A stretch of 64,000 bases of DNA from Longispora albida DSM 44784 (GTDB taxonomy: Bacteria; Actinomycetota; Actinomycetes; Mycobacteriales; Micromonosporaceae), in the NCBI RefSeq assembly GCF_000379825.1, contig NZ_KB903839.1, positions 159,110 to 223,109 of the forward strand, in the 5' to 3' direction. Below the pieces are notes generated by a model, which was not told the origin of the DNA, did no database searches, and worked only from the letters and a program-made list of their open reading frames with translations. Positions 52,064-60,015 of this stretch are shown piece after piece (positions within the stretch are counted from its first letter, which is position 1; each line of letters begins with the position of its first letter). Made by a program: the position numbers and the translations under genes.

Positions 52064-52261
52064 ATGACCGAGAACCACGAAACCCAGCCTGACCACGCTG
52101 CGGCAGACGCCACCCAGCCGGCCGAAGAGGCCCAGCTCACCCGGGCCGAGCGCCGGGCGAAGGGCAAGCAGATCCAGCAGCAGCACGGCTTCGCCCCGCC
52201 GAAGGGCAAGGGCTCCGTCATCCCGGCCCGCCGTTCCTACTCGAACCGGCGCAGCGGCTAG
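52064..52261 (+). CDS. Small charged hypothetical protein
   Basis: The start is ATG 52064, with AGGAG 7 nt upstream. The 65-residue product has an acidic, Gln/Ala-rich N-terminal half and a basic C-terminal half (LTRAERRAKGKQIQQQHGF, then SVIPARRSYSNRRSG). No membrane segment. A strong terminator follows directly. The basic half could bind nucleic acid; I do not recognise the family. Confidence 0.7.
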   Translation: MTENHETQPDHAAADATQPAEEAQLTRAERRAKGKQIQQQHGFAPPKGKGSVIPARRSYSNRRSG

Positions 52262-52272
52262 CTCACACAGTG

Positions 52273-52303
52273 AAGCGGCCGGAGGATCATCCTCCGGCCG
52301 CTT
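52273..52303. terminator. Strong rho-independent terminator
   Basis: A perfect 15-bp inverted repeat (52273-52287 with 52289-52303) followed by TTTT-C on the + strand; A-flank serves the opposite direction. Confidence 0.85.
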
Positions 52304-52320
52304 TTCCGTGTTCGCCCCGT

Positions 52321-52806
52321 TTACTTGACCCGGGTGTACTTCTGGGTCCAGTTGGTGTCCCAGTTGACCCCGTCGTAGGACAGGCACTGGCGCCACTCGC
52401 ACGAGTCCTCGGTGATGTTGTCCCAGGTGAACCGGAGCTGGAACGGCTTGCCCTCGCCGTCCTTCAGGTCCTGGAAGAACTCGCCGACCGTGCCGTCCTC
52501 GTTGAACTTGCCGACCAGCGGGGTGAAGTCGGGGGCCTCGACATTCGACAGCCACACGATCTTCCAGAGCTGGGCGTCGTGGTCGAAGGCGTAGACGGCG
52601 ACGGCCTTCAGCGGGCCGTCCTCCTTGCCCGGGAACGGGCCGAGGTAGTGCTCGATCAGGATCGAGCCGTCGAGGTGCCGCTCGTTGACCTGGTCGGCGG
52701 GGAACTCCTCCCACACGCCGTCCCGGTTGCGGCGCCGGTTGATCAGCTTCCACGTACCGAAAAAGAACTCGAAGTCGTGGACGCCGGATTTCTGCGTCTG
52801 CGTCAT
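52321..52806 (-). CDS. DUF1579-like lipocalin-fold protein
   Basis: The 161-residue protein (MTQTQKSGVHDFEFFFGTWKLINRRR) has the GTWK motif near the N-terminus and a series of beta strands (AVAVYAFDHDAQLWKIVWLSN, LRFTWDNI, WTQKYTRVK) like calycin/DUF1579 proteins. No signal peptide. GAGGA lies about 10 nt before the ATG. Ligand unknown. Confidence 0.72.
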   Translation of the reverse strand: MTQTQKSGVHDFEFFFGTWKLINRRRNRDGVWEEFPADQVNERHLDGSILIEHYLGPFPGKEDGPLKAVAVYAFDHDAQLWKIVWLSNVEAPDFTPLVGKFNEDGTVGEFFQDLKDGEGKPFQLRFTWDNITEDSCEWRQCLSYDGVNWDTNWTQKYTRVK

Positions 52807-53186
52807 GCTGGTGTGTCCTCACGTGAATCGGGCCGGGGCCGCACCTCGCCCCCGCGCCGCCACCATACCCGGCACCCCCGACATTGGACAGTCAGCTGCC
52901 GGCCTGCGACGGCGGCGGGAGCAGCGGGGACGGCTCGGGGCCGGCGAGCGGAGCCGGGGGTGAGCCCCGCCACGCGCCGGGTACTGTCAGCTGCCCGCGG
53001 CACACGCCCGCTGGTGCCTCCGGCGAGCCCGCGACCACGGGTAAGACGGCGGGTCCTGGCCCGGTGAGCCGGTCTGGCCGGGGAGCCGGCCAGCGGCGGG
53101 GCGGCTGGCAGCGTGGGTACACTCGCGTGGGCCGGGCCTGTGCGCCCTGGCCCCTTTTGCAGACATCGACGGAGTAACGGACTAAA
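52807..53186. other. 380-bp divergent intergenic region
   Basis: No gene seen. TACACT at 53118-53123 is a probable -10 for the acyl/LuxCE operon. The decamer GTCAGCTGCC occurs twice (around 52889 and 52986), a possible regulator site. Otherwise G/C-rich. Confidence 0.45.
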
Positions 53187-53885
53187 GTGGCGAATCGCAT
53201 CCATCCCACCGCCATCATCGGTGCGGGCGTCGAACTCGGCGACGACAACCTGATCGGCCCGTATGTCGTGATCACTGGTCCGTGCGTGATCGGTGACGGC
53301 AACCACATCGGCCCGCACACCACGATCGGCGGCCCGGCGGAGTCCCTCGGCGCCCCCCACCCGGCCGGCTGGGACGACGAGGTGGCCGGCGCCGGGGTGA
53401 TCATCGGCGACCGCAACATCATCCGCGAGAGCGTCACCATCCACCAGGGCACGCACGAGCCGACCCGGATCGGCAACGACTGCTACCTGATGGCCCAGAG
53501 CCACGTCGGCCACGACGGCCAGGTCGACGACTTCGTCGTCCTCACCTCCGCCGTCCAGATCGCCGGGCACGCCCGCGTCTGGTCGCGCGCGAACGTCGGC
53601 ATGGGCACCGTCGTCCACCAGCGGGCCCAGATCGGCCCCGGCGCGATGGTCGGCATGGCCTCAGCGGTCCGCAAGGACGTCCCGCCCTACACCGTCACGG
53701 TCGGCAACCCGGCCCGCGCGGTCAGCATCAACACCGTCGGCCTGTCCCGCCGTGGGCTGGACGAGGCCCAGGTCGCGGCCGTCGAGCTCTACCTGAAGGG
53801 CAAGGCCCCGCTGCCGGACGGCCTGCCCGCCGAAGTGTCCGACCAGCTCACCGAGTGGGCGAAGATCAACAACCCGGAGAACTGA
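53187..53885 (+). CDS. LpxA-like acyl-ACP acyltransferase (left-handed beta helix)
   Basis: The 232-residue protein is a hexapeptide-repeat enzyme closest in layout to LpxA. Its N-terminal helix repeats (IHPTAIIGAGVELGDDNLIGPYVVITG) are followed by the catalytic region SHVGHDGQV, whose His106 and His109 correspond to the LpxA pair including the catalytic base. Then come [29 protein letters not shown] and a C-terminal helical domain. LpxA moves a hydroxyacyl chain from ACP to UDP-GlcNAc. A Gram-positive actinomycete has no lipid A, so another amino sugar is the likely acceptor. An ACP gene follows after 1 bp. Confidence 0.87.
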   Translation: MANRIHPTAIIGAGVELGDDNLIGPYVVITGPCVIGDGNHIGPHTTIGGPAESLGAPHPAGWDDEVAGAGVIIGDRNIIRESVTIHQGTHEPTRIGNDCYLMAQSHVGHDGQVDDFVVLTSAVQIAGHARVWSRANVGMGTVVHQRAQIGPGAMVGMASAVRKDVPPYTVTVGNPARAVSINTVGLSRRGLDEAQVAAVELYLKGKAPLPDGLPAEVSDQLTEWAKINNPEN

Positions 53886-53886
53886 C

Positions 53887-54126
53887 ATGTCACTGAACGA
53901 CCGGCTCAAGAACGTGTTCGTCGAGGCCCTCGAGCTCGGCGAGGACGTGGATGTCGAGAACCTGAAGTACCGCGACATCGAAGCCTGGGACTCCCTCGGC
54001 CACATGACCCTGGTCGCCGCGATCGAGGACGAGTTCGACGTGCAGTTCGAGACCGAGCAGGTCATCGACATGAGCAGCTTCAAGGTCGCCGTGGACATGC
54101 TCGAGAAGCTGGGCGCCAATGCCTGA
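53887..54126 (+). CDS. Acyl carrier protein
   Basis: The 79-residue acidic helical protein carries the phosphopantetheine Ser in AWDSLGHMTLVAAIEDEF (Ser37). It is distinct from a housekeeping ACP: the motif is WDSLGHM rather than DSLD. It starts 1 bp after the LpxA-like gene and overlaps the SDR gene by 8 bp, so it is dedicated to this operon. Confidence 0.94.
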   Translation: MSLNDRLKNVFVEALELGEDVDVENLKYRDIEAWDSLGHMTLVAAIEDEFDVQFETEQVIDMSSFKVAVDMLEKLGANA

Positions 54127-54850
54127 CCTGACCGGGAAGGTCGCCGTCGTCACCGGCGGTACGCGGGGGATCGGCCGGGCCAGTGCCGAGGCGCTGGCCG
54201 CGGCCGGCGCCACGGTGATCATCACCGGGCGTGACGCGGAGAAGGCCAGCGAGGTCGCCAAGGAGATCGGCGCGGCCTCCGGCCTCGCCCTCGACGTCAC
54301 CGACTTCGACGCCGTCGGCTCCGTGATCAAGGGCATCGCCGGTGAGCACGGGAAGATCGACATCCTGGTGGCCAACGCGGGCATCATGGAGAGCGGCCTG
54401 CTCGGCATGCTCAAGGAGGACCACGTCCGCCGGGTGCTGGACACCAACGTCACCGGCGCGGTGGCGGCGGTCCAGGCCGCTGCGCGGGTGATGACCCGGA
54501 AGAAGACCGGTGCCATCGTCCTGCTGGCCTCGATCGCCGGCGCGCAGGGCAGCGCCGGCCAGAGCGTGTACGCGGCGTCCAAGGCCGCCCTGGAGGCCCT
54601 GACCAAGTCGGCCGCCAAGGAACTGGGTGGCCGTGGCGTGCGGGTCAACGCTGTCGCGCCCGGCGTGATCGCGACCGACCTGACCGCCGGCCTGTCCGAC
54701 GAGGTGCTGGCCAAGCAGCGGGCGGCGACCCCGCTGGGCCGGCTCGGCGAGGCATCCGACGTGGCCAAGGCGATCACGTTCCTGGTCAGTGACGACGCGG
54801 CCTTCATCACCGGTCAGGTGCTGGGGGTCGACGGAGGATTGGTGCTGTAA
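54119..54850 (+). CDS. 3-oxoacyl-ACP reductase-like SDR
   Basis: The 243-residue classical SDR shows TGGTRGIG, NAG in VANAGIM, catalytic Ser in LLASIAG, YAASK (Tyr-x-x-x-Lys), and the C-terminal GQVLGVDGGLVL. FabG-like enzymes reduce 3-oxoacyl-ACP to 3-hydroxyacyl-ACP. With its own ACP next door it could form a hydroxyacyl chain. It overlaps the ANL gene by 1 bp (TAATG). Confidence 0.93.
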   Translation: MPDLTGKVAVVTGGTRGIGRASAEALAAAGATVIITGRDAEKASEVAKEIGAASGLALDVTDFDAVGSVIKGIAGEHGKIDILVANAGIMESGLLGMLKEDHVRRVLDTNVTGAVAAVQAAARVMTRKKTGAIVLLASIAGAQGSAGQSVYAASKAALEALTKSAAKELGGRGVRVNAVAPGVIATDLTAGLSDEVLAKQRAATPLGRLGEASDVAKAITFLVSDDAAFITGQVLGVDGGLVL

Positions 54851-56199
54851 TGCGACTGGTGGCGGACAGCGCCCGGGTCATCGACGCCGCGACGGGCGCG
54901 GTACTGACCGGCGCGGACCTCAGCCCGGCTGACCTGTACGACGCGGTGCCGCCCGGCGCGGTGTTCGCCCGCACCGGGCAGACCGTGGCTGCGGTCCGGC
55001 GGTACCTGGGCGCGTTCGCCGCCGGCCGTCCCGTCGCCCTGCTCGACCCGGCCCTGGCCCCGGAGACGCTGGCCGAGCTGGTCCGCCGGTTCGAGCCGGC
55101 CGTGGTCACCGGGATCGGCGAGGGCGGGGCCGGCGCTGACCCGGGCGAGCTGCCCAAGGGGTACGTGACCGGTGACGTCCTGGGCGAGGCATGGATCAGG
55201 GAGAACGCCCCGGAGCACCAGCCGCACCCCGACCTGGGCGTGCTGCTGGCCACCTCCGGCTCGACGGGCGACCCGAAGCTGGTCCGGCTGTCCCGCCAGG
55301 CGATCGTGCACAACGCCGGCGCCATCGCCGAGGTGCTCGGCATCACGGACGGCGAGGTCGCCCCGACCAGCCTGCCGTTGTTCTACAGCTTCGGCATGTC
55401 CGTGCTGAACAGCCACCTGGCCGCGGGCGCCACCGTGCTCGTCATCGAGGGCGGGGTGCTGGCCAGGGAGTTCTGGGCTGCGTTCGACCAGTACGAGGCG
55501 ACGTCGCTGGCCGGCGTGCCGTACAGCTACGAGATGCTTTCCAAGATCCGCTGGACGCCGGCCAAGCACCCGAGCCTGCGCACGCTGACCCAGGCCGGCG
55601 GCAAGCTCCGTGACGAGCTGATCGAGAAGTTCAGCGGCCTGTCCGAGCGGTTCTACGTGATGTGGGGCCAGACAGAGGCCGGTCCGCGGATGACCACGCT
55701 CCCGGCGGACAAGCTCGCCGCGAAGCTGGGTTCCGTCGGCCTGCCGCTGCCCGGCGGCGCGGTGTCCATCGAGGACGGCGAGGTCGTCTACCGCGGCCCG
55801 AACGTGATGATGGGCTACGCCGAGACGGCAGCCGACCTGGCCCGTGGCGATGACGAGGGCGGCGTGCTCCGTACCGGCGACATCGGCCACGTCGACGAGG
55901 ACGGCTTCCTGTGGCTGAAGGGCCGCACGAAGCGGTTCGGCAAGATCTTCGGGGTGCGCGTCAACCTGGCCGACATCGAGGCCCTGGTCACCGGGGCCGG
56001 CGAGGGCCCGGTGGCCGCCGTGTCCGGTAGCGAGTGCGTCGTCGTGCACATCGAGGGCGTGGACGCCGGGCGGGCCAAGGAGATCCAGAGCCTGCTGGCG
56101 GAGCGGCTGAAGCTGCACCGCACGGGCTTCGACGTCCGCCCGATCGACCGGCTGCCCCTGCTCAGCAATGGCAAGATCAATTACCGGGAGCTGTCATGA
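54850..56199 (+). CDS. ANL-type adenylating enzyme (acyl/amino-acid activating)
   Basis: The 449-residue protein has the AMP-binding P-loop LLATSGSTGDPKLVRLS (about residues 132-148), the WGQTEAGPRMT core motif, YRGPNVMMGYAE, RTGDIGHVDEDGFLWLKGRTKRFGKIFGVRVN and the catalytic Lys in LLSNGKINYREL. It is shorter than long-chain acyl-CoA synthetases (about 550 aa). It probably loads an acyl group onto the adjacent ACP. The start lies in the stop of the SDR gene; the stop overlaps luxE (ATGA). Confidence 0.92.
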   Translation: MRLVADSARVIDAATGAVLTGADLSPADLYDAVPPGAVFARTGQTVAAVRRYLGAFAAGRPVALLDPALAPETLAELVRRFEPAVVTGIGEGGAGADPGELPKGYVTGDVLGEAWIRENAPEHQPHPDLGVLLATSGSTGDPKLVRLSRQAIVHNAGAIAEVLGITDGEVAPTSLPLFYSFGMSVLNSHLAAGATVLVIEGGVLAREFWAAFDQYEATSLAGVPYSYEMLSKIRWTPAKHPSLRTLTQAGGKLRDELIEKFSGLSERFYVMWGQTEAGPRMTTLPADKLAAKLGSVGLPLPGGAVSIEDGEVVYRGPNVMMGYAETAADLARGDDEGGVLRTGDIGHVDEDGFLWLKGRTKRFGKIFGVRVNLADIEALVTGAGEGPVAAVSGSECVVVHIEGVDAGRAKEIQSLLAERLKLHRTGFDVRPIDRLPLLSNGKINYRELS

Positions 56200-57248
56200 G
56201 CAGTGTCTTCACCCTCTCCCAGGCCGAGCGGGAGAAGCTTCTCCTTCCCGAGCTGGTCGCGCTGACCGAGCACCACCGCACGCACTCCCCGGAGTACGAC
56301 CGGCTGCTGGGCGCGCTGGGCACCGTCGAGGCCAAGACCCTGGCCGACCTGCCGTGGCTGCCGGTCCGGCTGTTCAAGCAGCACGCGATCAAGAGCATCA
56401 CCGAGGACGACGTCTTCAAGGTGCTGACCTCCTCGGGCACGACGGGCGACGTGAGCCGGATCTTCCTGGACAAGGAAGCCGCCGGTACCCAGCAGAAGAT
56501 GCTCTCCGCCACCATGCAGAGCGTCCTCGGCCCGAAGCGGCTGCCGATGCTGCTCGCCGACACCAAGGCGCTGTTCACCAACCGCAAGTCGTTCTCGGCG
56601 CGCGGGGCCGGCGTCCTCGGCATGATGAACTTCGGCCGCGACCACACCTTCATCCTCGACGAGCAGGAGAAGCCGGACCCGGAGGCGGTGGCTGCGTTCC
56701 TCGCCAAGCATGGCGGCGAGCCCTTCCTGATCTTCGGCTTCACCTTCATGGCCTGGCTGTACCTGTACGAGCTGGCCAAGGAGCACAAGCTCGACCTGTC
56801 CAACGGCATCCTGATCCACTCCGGTGGCTGGAAGAAGCTGATCGACCAGTCGGTGGACAACGCGGAGTTCCGCCGCAGGTTCAAAGAGGACACCGGGCTG
56901 ACCCGGATCCACAACTTCTACGGCATGGTCGAGCAGATCGGCGTGATCTACCTCGAGGGCCCGGACAGCACCGGCAGCTCCGCCGAGCTGTACTGCCCTG
57001 ACCACGCCGACATCATCATCCGCGACCCGGAGACCTGGGCCGAGCAGCCGGTCGGCGTACCGGGCGTGGTCGAGGTGATCTCCACCCTGCCGAAGTCCTA
57101 CCCGGGTCACGTGCTGCTGACCGAGGACCTCGGCGTCGTACACGGGATCGACGACGGCGCATGGCCGGGCAAGCGGTTCTCCATCCTGGGCCGGCTGCCC
57201 AAGGCCGAGGCCCGTGGTTGCAGCGACACCTTCGGAGGCGACAAGTGA
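56196..57248 (+). CDS. luxE: LuxE-family acyl-protein synthetase
   Basis: The 350-residue protein has LuxE features: LPWLPVRLFKQHAIKSI, the adenylate loop LTSSGTTGDVSRIFLD, and NFYGMVEQIGVIYLEG. LuxE activates a fatty acid and passes it to the reductase LuxC. Overlaps of 4 bp on both sides join it to the ANL gene and luxC. No luxAB luciferase genes are in the window, so the aldehyde is not for light as far as can be seen. Confidence 0.92.
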   Translation: MSSVFTLSQAEREKLLLPELVALTEHHRTHSPEYDRLLGALGTVEAKTLADLPWLPVRLFKQHAIKSITEDDVFKVLTSSGTTGDVSRIFLDKEAAGTQQKMLSATMQSVLGPKRLPMLLADTKALFTNRKSFSARGAGVLGMMNFGRDHTFILDEQEKPDPEAVAAFLAKHGGEPFLIFGFTFMAWLYLYELAKEHKLDLSNGILIHSGGWKKLIDQSVDNAEFRRRFKEDTGLTRIHNFYGMVEQIGVIYLEGPDSTGSSAELYCPDHADIIIRDPETWAEQPVGVPGVVEVISTLPKSYPGHVLLTEDLGVVHGIDDGAWPGKRFSILGRLPKAEARGCSDTFGGDK

Positions 57249-58468
57249 TCGAGCAGCGTTTCCCGGCCGGCCCGCCGGTCGAGATCACCGAGCTGATCGA
57301 GGGCGTGCGCCCCGAGCGGCAGCCGCTGAAGGTCGGCGACGAGCGGGTCATCAGCTTCCTGGTAGCCTTCGCGCGCAAGCTGCTCAAGCCGAGCGTCGCG
57401 CGCCGGTTCCCCGAGCTGGCCTCGCTGGGCTTCTTCCTCCGCCGGGTCGAGCTGGAGAAGGCCGTGGCCCGGCTGGGCTCAGAGCCCGGTCAGCTCCGCT
57501 TCGGCCGTGGCCTGGTCTTCCACGTGCCGCCGGCCAATGTGGACACCATCTTCGTGTACTCCTGGGCGCTGTCGGCCCTCGCCGGCAACCCGAACATCGT
57601 GCGGATCTCGTCCCGCTCGGCCGGCGCGGCAACCGTCATCCTCGACGCGCTGAACGAGACGCTGGCCGAGGCCGACCCGATCATCGCCCAGACCCAGCGC
57701 ATGGTCACCTACGGCCGCGACGACAAGGTCACTGCGGCGCTGTCGGCTGCGTGCGACCTGCGGGTCATCTGGGGCGGCGACCGTTCCGTGCACGAGATCC
57801 GCAAGCACCCGCTGGCCCCGGCGGCCCGCGACCTCACGTTCCCCGACCGGGCCTCGTTCTCGGTGATCTCCGCGGCCGGCTGGCACGCGGCGAGCGCCGA
57901 GGAGCGCAAGGGCGCGGCGGAGGGCTGCTACAACGACGCGTACTGGTTCGACCAGGCCGCCTGCTCCTCGCCCCGCACGATCTTCTGGATCGGTGAGGAG
58001 AGCCAGGTCTCCTCGGCCCGCGCCGAGTTCCGCACCCTGCTGGAGGGCGTCCTCACCGCCAAGCAGCCGCTGGTCGACCCGGCGATGGCCGTCGAGAAGC
58101 GCGTCGCGACCTACGGCATGGCCATCGAGGGCGAGGCCACCGGCATCCACTTCACCGGCAACGCGCTGGCCACGGTGGATCTCGCCAGGCCCGAGACCCC
58201 GCCCCGCCGCTGGCTGGGCGTCGGTACCTTCCCGGAGGCCCGGCTCGGCTCGCTCAGCGAGATGGCCAGCCTGGTGGTCCGCCGCGACCAGACGGTCACC
58301 CACTTCGGCTTCGGCGAGGACGACCTGCTGGCCTTCGCCAACGAGCTGGCCGGCCGCGGCGTCGACCGGATCGTGCCACTGGGCCAGGCCCTGGACTTCG
58401 CGGCCATCTGGGACGGCTACGACCTCCCCCGAGAGTTCACCCGCCTTGTGACCGTTAAGACCCGCTGA
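57245..58468 (+). CDS. luxC: LuxC-family acyl-CoA/acyl-enzyme reductase
   Basis: The start is GTG 57245 (VIEQRFPAGPPVEITELIEG), overlapping luxE as GTGA; the longer frame runs back inside luxE. The 407-residue protein has the LuxC pattern: FHVPPANVDTIFVYSWALSALAGNPNIVRISSR, WGGDRSVHEIRKHPL, and the active Cys in DQAACSSPRTIFW. It reduces an activated fatty acid with NADPH to the aldehyde. The stop codon lies inside ACCCGCTGA, the first bases of hairpin repeat R3. Confidence 0.93.
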   Translation: MIEQRFPAGPPVEITELIEGVRPERQPLKVGDERVISFLVAFARKLLKPSVARRFPELASLGFFLRRVELEKAVARLGSEPGQLRFGRGLVFHVPPANVDTIFVYSWALSALAGNPNIVRISSRSAGAATVILDALNETLAEADPIIAQTQRMVTYGRDDKVTAALSAACDLRVIWGGDRSVHEIRKHPLAPAARDLTFPDRASFSVISAAGWHAASAEERKGAAEGCYNDAYWFDQAACSSPRTIFWIGEESQVSSARAEFRTLLEGVLTAKQPLVDPAMAVEKRVATYGMAIEGEATGIHFTGNALATVDLARPETPPRRWLGVGTFPEARLGSLSEMASLVVRRDQTVTHFGFGEDDLLAFANELAGRGVDRIVPLGQALDFAAIWDGYDLPREFTRLVTVKTR

Positions 58469-58579
58469 GAACGACGCTGGACTGCGCATTGAGCCCGCCT
58501 AGATACAACACCGGTATCTAGGCGGGCTCAATGCTTGCCAGCCTCGCCCTCAGCGGGCCACTGCGCCTTAGATCAGGAG
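58459..58579 (+). repeat. Hairpin repeat copy R3 (3' end of luxC)
   Basis: Copy 3 of the hairpin family; its first bases ACCCGCTGA supply the luxC stop codon. The outer stem pairs CCCGCTGAG with CTCAGCGGG (58460-58468 with 58549-58557). The inner stem is 21 perfect base pairs (58486-58506 with 58514-58534) with the loop AACACCG identical to R1. The tail CCACTGCGCCTTAGATCAGG parallels R1 and R2. Confidence 0.85.
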
Positions 58580-58602
58580 CCAGGTCAAGGGCATGAGTTT
58601 GT

Positions 58603-58778
58603 ACGGGGGACGTAGCCCCCGGCCGGGTGCTGTGCCGGCCTGGTCCCGTGAGGAAGCGGTACGGTGCTCCGGAGGCCGGGCGTGCGCTGGTGTGACCCGG
58701 AGACGGTTACGGGCGGCGAGTGCATCGCCGCCCGTACCAGATAATGATTTTGATCTTGCTTTGCTCTGATCTGAAGCC
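58603..58778. other. Convergent 3' region between luxC and the flippase-like gene
   Basis: It holds a GGGGG-ACGTAG-CCCCC mini-hairpin near 58606, the 12-bp terminator stem at 58708-58736 and the remnant R4. No gene seen. Confidence 0.5.
58708..58736. terminator. Terminator hairpin
   Basis: TACGGGCGGCGA with TCGCCGCCCGTA, a perfect 12-bp stem around GTGCA, 43 bp past the flippase-like stop (- strand). Confidence 0.65.
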
Positions 58779-58787
58779 TCAGCGGGT
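58751..58787 (-). repeat. Stemless hairpin-family remnant R4
   Basis: On the - strand ACCCGCTGAG is joined directly to a sequence like the family's 3' tail (CTTCAGATCAGAGC), with no hairpin between. The TGA inside ACCCGCTGA is the stop of the flippase-like gene, just as in luxC. Confidence 0.5.
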
Positions 58788-59822
58788 CCTGGTGGCCCCG
58801 AGCTTGAAGGCGGTGACCCAGGAGGCGCCGGCGGTCACCACGTCGGCGATGGTCAGGATCAGGCGGGAGGCCAGGGCGATGCCCAGTGCGGCACCGACGG
58901 CGCCCGGCTTGTCGCTCAGGAAGGGCACCAGGGCCGCGACCAGGACACCCTCCCGGACACCGAGGCCCGAGGGGGAGATGATGGCGAACATGCCGACATT
59001 CATCGCGATGGCGAACGCCGCGATGCAGACCAGGATGCCGGTGATGCCCGGGGCTGCCTGGGCGTTGATCAGGAACCACAGGTGCAGGCCGAAGAACGTC
59101 CAGCCCAGGGCGCTGTAGCCGACGACGCGGAGCACACCGGCCCAGGTGAGCGGGCTCTCCAGCGGCGGGCGCTTGACGAGCTTCAGGAAGAGCTGGACGA
59201 GCCGGGTCAGGACCGCGGGGACCGCGCACAGCAGGGCGATCGGCAGCAGGCCAGCCATGATCCAGAGGGAGACCTGCACGGCGCCCGCGTAGTCGGCGGC
59301 GCCGTCCCTGGCCTCCTGGAGCATCGTGGGCACGCCGGCCAGGCCGAGGACCAGGGCGGTGGTCAGGCCGAGGCCGGTGGCCAGCAGGGATGCGAGGAAG
59401 GCGCGGGGCCGGGGGAGACCGGCCCGCTTGCCCAGCTCCATCTGGAGGAGGTAGGCCCACACGCTGCCGGGCAGGTACTTGGCCATCCCGCCGACCAGGC
59501 AGATCTGCGCGGCGGCCGGGACGCTGATGTCGTGCTCGACGTCCTTGAGGGCCGCGCGCCAGGCGAGGGTGTTGACGAACATCGCAGCGATCGCCATCAC
59601 CAGGGAGGCGGCGATCGACTGCCAGGCCAGCTGCTTCCAGGTGTGCTCGACGTCCGACCAGTTGTTCATCACGCTGGTGACGAGGAAGCCCGCGATGGCC
59701 AGGATGATCAGGTAACGGACGGCCAGGGTGGCCCAGCGCTTGAGCTTGCTTCCGCTCTTGGCCTCTGCGGCTTCCGCGGGAACGGCTTCTCCGGGGCTAC
59801 CGGGGGTTGTGGTCACCACCAC
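58779..59822 (-). CDS. Flippase-like / LPG-synthase TM family membrane protein
   Basis: The likely start is one of three consecutive GTG codons at 59822-59814; a GGAAAGG lies about 11 nt upstream of the first. The product of about 347 residues has an N-terminal soluble 30 residues and about eight or nine membrane helices, with family motifs VGGMAKYLPGSVWAYLLQMELGKRAG and SPSGLGVREGVLVAALVPFLS (UPF0104, AglD/MprF membrane part). Family members move lipid-linked sugars or transfer groups to lipids at the membrane. Divergent from the DegT aminotransferase. Last codons ACC CGC TGA fall in R4. Confidence 0.88.
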   Translation of the reverse strand: MVVTTTPGSPGEAVPAEAAEAKSGSKLKRWATLAVRYLIILAIAGFLVTSVMNNWSDVEHTWKQLAWQSIAASLVMAIAAMFVNTLAWRAALKDVEHDISVPAAAQICLVGGMAKYLPGSVWAYLLQMELGKRAGLPRPRAFLASLLATGLGLTTALVLGLAGVPTMLQEARDGAADYAGAVQVSLWIMAGLLPIALLCAVPAVLTRLVQLFLKLVKRPPLESPLTWAGVLRVVGYSALGWTFFGLHLWFLINAQAAPGITGILVCIAAFAIAMNVGMFAIISPSGLGVREGVLVAALVPFLSDKPGAVGAALGIALASRLILTIADVVTAGASWVTAFKLGATRTR

Positions 59823-60015
59823 GATCGGATCGACCTTTCCTGGCCCGCGCGGCGAAAGCTGGCCTGCGCGAAGACGCGAAGAGTGTGCACAGAACGGATG
59901 CCACCGTAGCACGGCAATGTAGGCCGTTACACCGCGTCGCGGGCGGCTTGGCGAGCATCGTCACATGCCTGGTACGGTCACGGACGCTATCAAGAGTTTA
60001 TCGAGGAGTGCGCTC

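Noticed and set aside
59965..60015. Upstream ATG and TTA codon for the DegT aminotransferase
   Set aside because: GTG 60016 has a good GAGGAG site and begins with conserved residues; the extension is not conserved-looking.
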